From: Bacillota bacterium
Lineage (GTDB): Bacteria > Bacillota > Clostridia > Acetivibrionales > DTU013
Reading direction: 5' to 3'
Length of the DNA: 7,302 bases
NCBI GenBank assembly: GCA_023426125.1
Contig: JAFABI010000024.1
Span: 1-7,302 of the forward strand
Part shown: positions 5,948 through 7,302 of the stretch, one piece after another
How positions within the stretch are numbered: the first letter of the stretch is position 1
How the letters are laid out: each line of letters starts with the position of its first letter
The notes under the pieces: generated by a model
What the model saw: the letters and a program-made list of their open reading frames with translations, nothing else
Told to the model about the DNA's origin: nothing
Database searches by the model: none
Position numbers and translations under genes: made by a program

Positions 5948-5987
5948 GCGATAATAGATTACAACAATATTACAGAAGTGAAAACTG

Positions 5988-6016
5988 TTGACAGGGAATA
6001 GCGGGTATATTAAAAT
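5988..6016 (+). promoter_or_regulatory. Canonical sigma-A promoter for the 41-codon ORF
   Basis: TTGACA (5988-5993) is a perfect -35. The spacer of exactly 17 bases leads to TAAAAT (6011-6016), one mismatch from the -10 consensus. Transcription should begin near 6022-6024, giving a leader of about 33 bases that carries AAAGGAGG just ahead of the small ORF. It is the best promoter in the window. Confidence 0.8.
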
Positions 6017-6055
6017 GTCATTAACTTTAGTGAATGGAAGAAAGGAGGATGGACA

Positions 6056-6181
6056 ATGTATAAGACTTGTTCCTTGGAACTGAGAAAAAACGGAATATCA
6101 CTTGAATTGAATCACGAACCAGGTATTGGAAGAGTAATGCATTGGCTTAATCCTCTATTGTGTAAACGTATCCAGTTATAA
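6056..6181 (+). CDS. Small protein of 41 residues with its own promoter and terminator
   Basis: ATG 6056 is preceded by a near-ideal ribosome site AAAGGAGG (6041-6048) and a canonical promoter (5988-6016), and is followed by a strong terminator (6221-6259). It therefore looks like a short monocistronic unit of about 235 bases. The peptide starts MYKTCSLELRKNGISLELNH and ends in WLNPLLCKRIQL. It has two cysteines (5 and 36), is net basic, and is not hydrophobic enough to be a membrane toxin. I do not recognise it. Alternatives: a leader peptide controlling the kinase-thg1-hen1 genes downstream, or an RNA whose ORF is incidental. The ribosome site makes translation likely. Confidence 0.62.
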   Translation: MYKTCSLELRKNGISLELNHEPGIGRVMHWLNPLLCKRIQL

Positions 6182-6220
6182 TTCAGTAAAGTTGAGTGTT
6201 ACACAAATTTTTTAAAGAAT

Positions 6221-6259
6221 AGAGTGGTTAAGTCCGGAAAATGGATTTAACCACTTTTT
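6221..6259 (+). terminator. Strong intrinsic terminator between the small ORF and the kinase gene
   Basis: A 13-bp stem, 6223-6235 with 6243-6255 (one G-U pair), has a 7-base loop GGAAAAT and can extend two more pairs outward (6221-6222 with 6256-6257). It runs into TTTTTATTTAT. It lies 39 bases after the small ORF stop and 26 bases before the kinase ATG, so it could end the short transcript or act as an attenuator for the downstream repair genes. Confidence 0.85.
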
Positions 6260-6285
6260 ATTTATAATTTTTGTAAGAGGTAGAT

Positions 6286-6735
6286 ATGGAAGCTGTAATT
6301 TTTATCGGAATTCAGGCTACTGGCAAAAGTACGTTTTATAAAGAGAAGTTTTTCAGGACTCATATGAGGATAAATCTGGATATGCTGAAGACCAGGAACA
6401 GGGAGGATATATTTCTTGATGCCTGTATCAGAGCAAAGCAGCCTTTTGTTGTCGATAATACTAATTCGACGGCAGATGAAAGGAAGAAATACATAGAAAT
6501 TGCAAAAAAAGCGGGATTAAAAGTAATCGGCTATTATTTTCAATCAGGCATAAATGAAGCAGTTCTCAGGAATAAAGAGCGAGAGGGAAAGGAACGGATT
6601 CCTCTGGCAGGGATTAAAAGTACACATGCCAGACTGCAACTGCCCGATATGAATGAAGGCTTCGATGAACTGTACTATGTCCATATTGAAGAAGAAAACA
6701 AGTTTGTTGTTGAGGAGTGGAAAAATGAAATTTGA
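6286..6735 (+). CDS. Polynucleotide-kinase-like P-loop protein (AAA-type ATP-binding)
   Basis: A 149-residue protein. ATG 6286 has AAGAGG (6275-6280) five bases upstream. Walker A is G8-I-Q-A-T-G-K14-S-T. An aspartate block INLDMLKTR (29-37) holds the expected general base, D32. VVDNTNSTADERKKYI (55-70) is the hallmark strand and helix of the T4 Pnk-like kinases, and RNKEREGKERIP (95-106) is an arginine-rich lid that would contact ATP. The family phosphorylates 5'-OH ends of RNA or DNA, and single-domain versions like this lack the phosphatase domain. In this locus it probably prepares cleaved tRNA 5' ends. It is the first gene after the terminator, and its end overlaps the Thg1 start by 11 bases, so the two are translationally coupled. 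Whether the natural substrate is RNA is inferred from context. Confidence 0.82.
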   Translation: MEAVIFIGIQATGKSTFYKEKFFRTHMRINLDMLKTRNREDIFLDACIRAKQPFVVDNTNSTADERKKYIEIAKKAGLKVIGYYFQSGINEAVLRNKEREGKERIPLAGIKSTHARLQLPDMNEGFDELYYVHIEEENKFVVEEWKNEI

Positions 6736-7162
6736 TGATCTTGATGTAAAGATGAGGGTATATGAGACAGCGCATGATTATTGTGTTGTCCCTGAAGTAT
6801 ATATGGTTGCACGAATAGATGGTAGAGGTTTCACCAGGCTAACAAAGGAAGTTCATCAATTTGAAAGTCCTTATGATGTCCGCTTCCGGGACTATATGAT
6901 TACAACAACAGACCATCTTATGAATTGTGGTTTAAAGAATGAGCTTCTGTTTGAGAATGGAATTAATTTTAATGATATTCCAAATTGGCAGAAACGAGGC
7001 GTTGGTCTATATTGGGAAGTTTATCAAAAACCTTGTATTAATCCCCAGAACGATAGCGAAGTAATTGCTAATAGAAGAAGAATTAAGGTAGATTATGATT
7101 TACCGATGAAAGAGGAATACAGTAATTTTATATCGAATTTTTTATCAGATGGAGAAGTGTAG
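6725..7162 (+). CDS. thg1: Thg1-like tRNA 3'-5' nucleotidyltransferase, internally deleted
   Basis: Thg1 and Thg1-like proteins add nucleotides to tRNA 5' ends in the reverse, 3'-5' direction. ATG 6725 lies inside the kinase end, and the start MKFDDLDVKMRVYETAHDYC matches bacterial family members. ARIDGRGFTRLTKE (29-42) includes metal ligand D32. Residues 1-69 look like the family N-terminus and 70-145 like its C-terminus (LLFENGINFNDIPNWQKRGV, then NRRRIKVDYDLPMKEEY). The expected middle, with the YGYTQSDEIS catalytic block and the serine- and alanine-rich segment, is missing between Gly69 and Leu70. At 145 residues it is about 100 shorter than the usual 240-260. The deletion is in frame, so a protein could be made, but without the second carboxylate it should be inactive. 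The GAATG-type overlap with the kinase implies co-expression. Confidence 0.82.
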   Translation: MKFDDLDVKMRVYETAHDYCVVPEVYMVARIDGRGFTRLTKEVHQFESPYDVRFRDYMITTTDHLMNCGLKNELLFENGINFNDIPNWQKRGVGLYWEVYQKPCINPQNDSEVIANRRRIKVDYDLPMKEEYSNFISNFLSDGEV

Positions 7163-7194
7163 TTTATTGAAAAATAAAGCTAAGAGGTGTAAAC

Positions 7195-7302
7195 ATGATA
7201 CTTACAATTACTTATACCCAGTCACCGGCAACGGATTTAGGGTATCTATTATATAAGAACCCATCGAGACCGCAAACATTTGAGCTCAATCACGGAAAAG
7301 CT
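7195..7302 (+). CDS. hen1: 3' terminal RNA ribose 2'-O-methyltransferase Hen1, N-terminal start (partial)
   Basis: ATG 7195 is preceded by AAGAGGTG (7182-7189). The 36 codons in view read MILTITYTQSPATDLGYLLY and on to FELNHGKA at the window edge. This is the characteristic start of bacterial Hen1, whose N-terminal domain stimulates or contacts the Pnkp ligase partner; the methyltransferase domain would lie outside the window. Bacterial Hen1 methylates the 2'-OH of the 3' terminal ribose during Pnkp-mediated repair, which protects the sealed junction from re-cutting. It follows the Thg1 remnant by 32 bases, in the same direction. A polynucleotide kinase-phosphatase (pnkp) gene would be the expected next neighbour. 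Confidence 0.88.
   Translation, partial: MILTITYTQSPATDLGYLLYKNPSRPQTFELNHGKA

Noticed and set aside
6263..6268. Perfect TATAAT just before the kinase gene as a promoter
   Set aside because: No usable -35 at 16-18 bases, and the start point would fall on the ribosome site; it is probably part of the AT-rich terminator tail.

Overview
The window looks like part of a low-to-middling GC Firmicute genome, probably a clostridium or a relative. Reasons: strong AGGAGG-type ribosome sites, tightly packed same-strand genes, a canonical TTGACA/TAAAAT promoter, intrinsic terminators, and protein types familiar from that group. All convincing genes lie on the + strand.

The theme is RNA repair. From left to right: (1) 155-1168, remnants of two tandem WYL-domain regulators. 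The first keeps only its C-terminal part, and the second has lost its middle and changed frame. (2) 1168-1503, a small CX5R phosphatase of the low-molecular-weight tyrosine phosphatase kind, closed by a hairpin terminator. (3) 1547-2121, over 500 bases without protein genes. It holds three consecutive degenerate tRNA-like elements (about 1632-1708, 1715-1806, 1808-1884), then a hairpin-rich stretch leading into the next gene. (4) 2122-4509, a band-7/SPFH slipin and an RtcB RNA ligase with its catalytic residues intact. (5) 4553-6259, a more AT-rich accessory block: an unrecognised, probably frameshifted gene whose downstream piece carries a CPWC motif, a second unknown gene of 154 residues, and an independent 41-codon small ORF with its own promoter, ribosome site and terminator. 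(6) 6286-7302, a polynucleotide-kinase-like P-loop protein, a Thg1-type 3'-5' polymerase lacking its central catalytic segment, and the start of Hen1, which runs off the window.

The gene types form a coherent RNA end-processing set. A kinase phosphorylates 5'-OH ends, RtcB seals 2',3'-cyclic-phosphate/5'-OH breaks, Thg1-like enzymes rebuild tRNA 5' ends, and Hen1 methylates the 3' terminal ribose during repair. WYL proteins are plausible ligand- or RNA-sensing regulators of such loci. The tRNA-like array placed just upstream of slipin-rtcB is the most unusual element. It could be a decoy, a sensor or a substrate of the repair system, or simply a decaying tRNA cluster; the sequence alone cannot decide. 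Several genes here carry internal deletions or frame breaks (both WYL genes, Thg1, the gene at 4553), so the locus may be partly decaying while slipin, RtcB, the kinase and the phosphatase remain intact.
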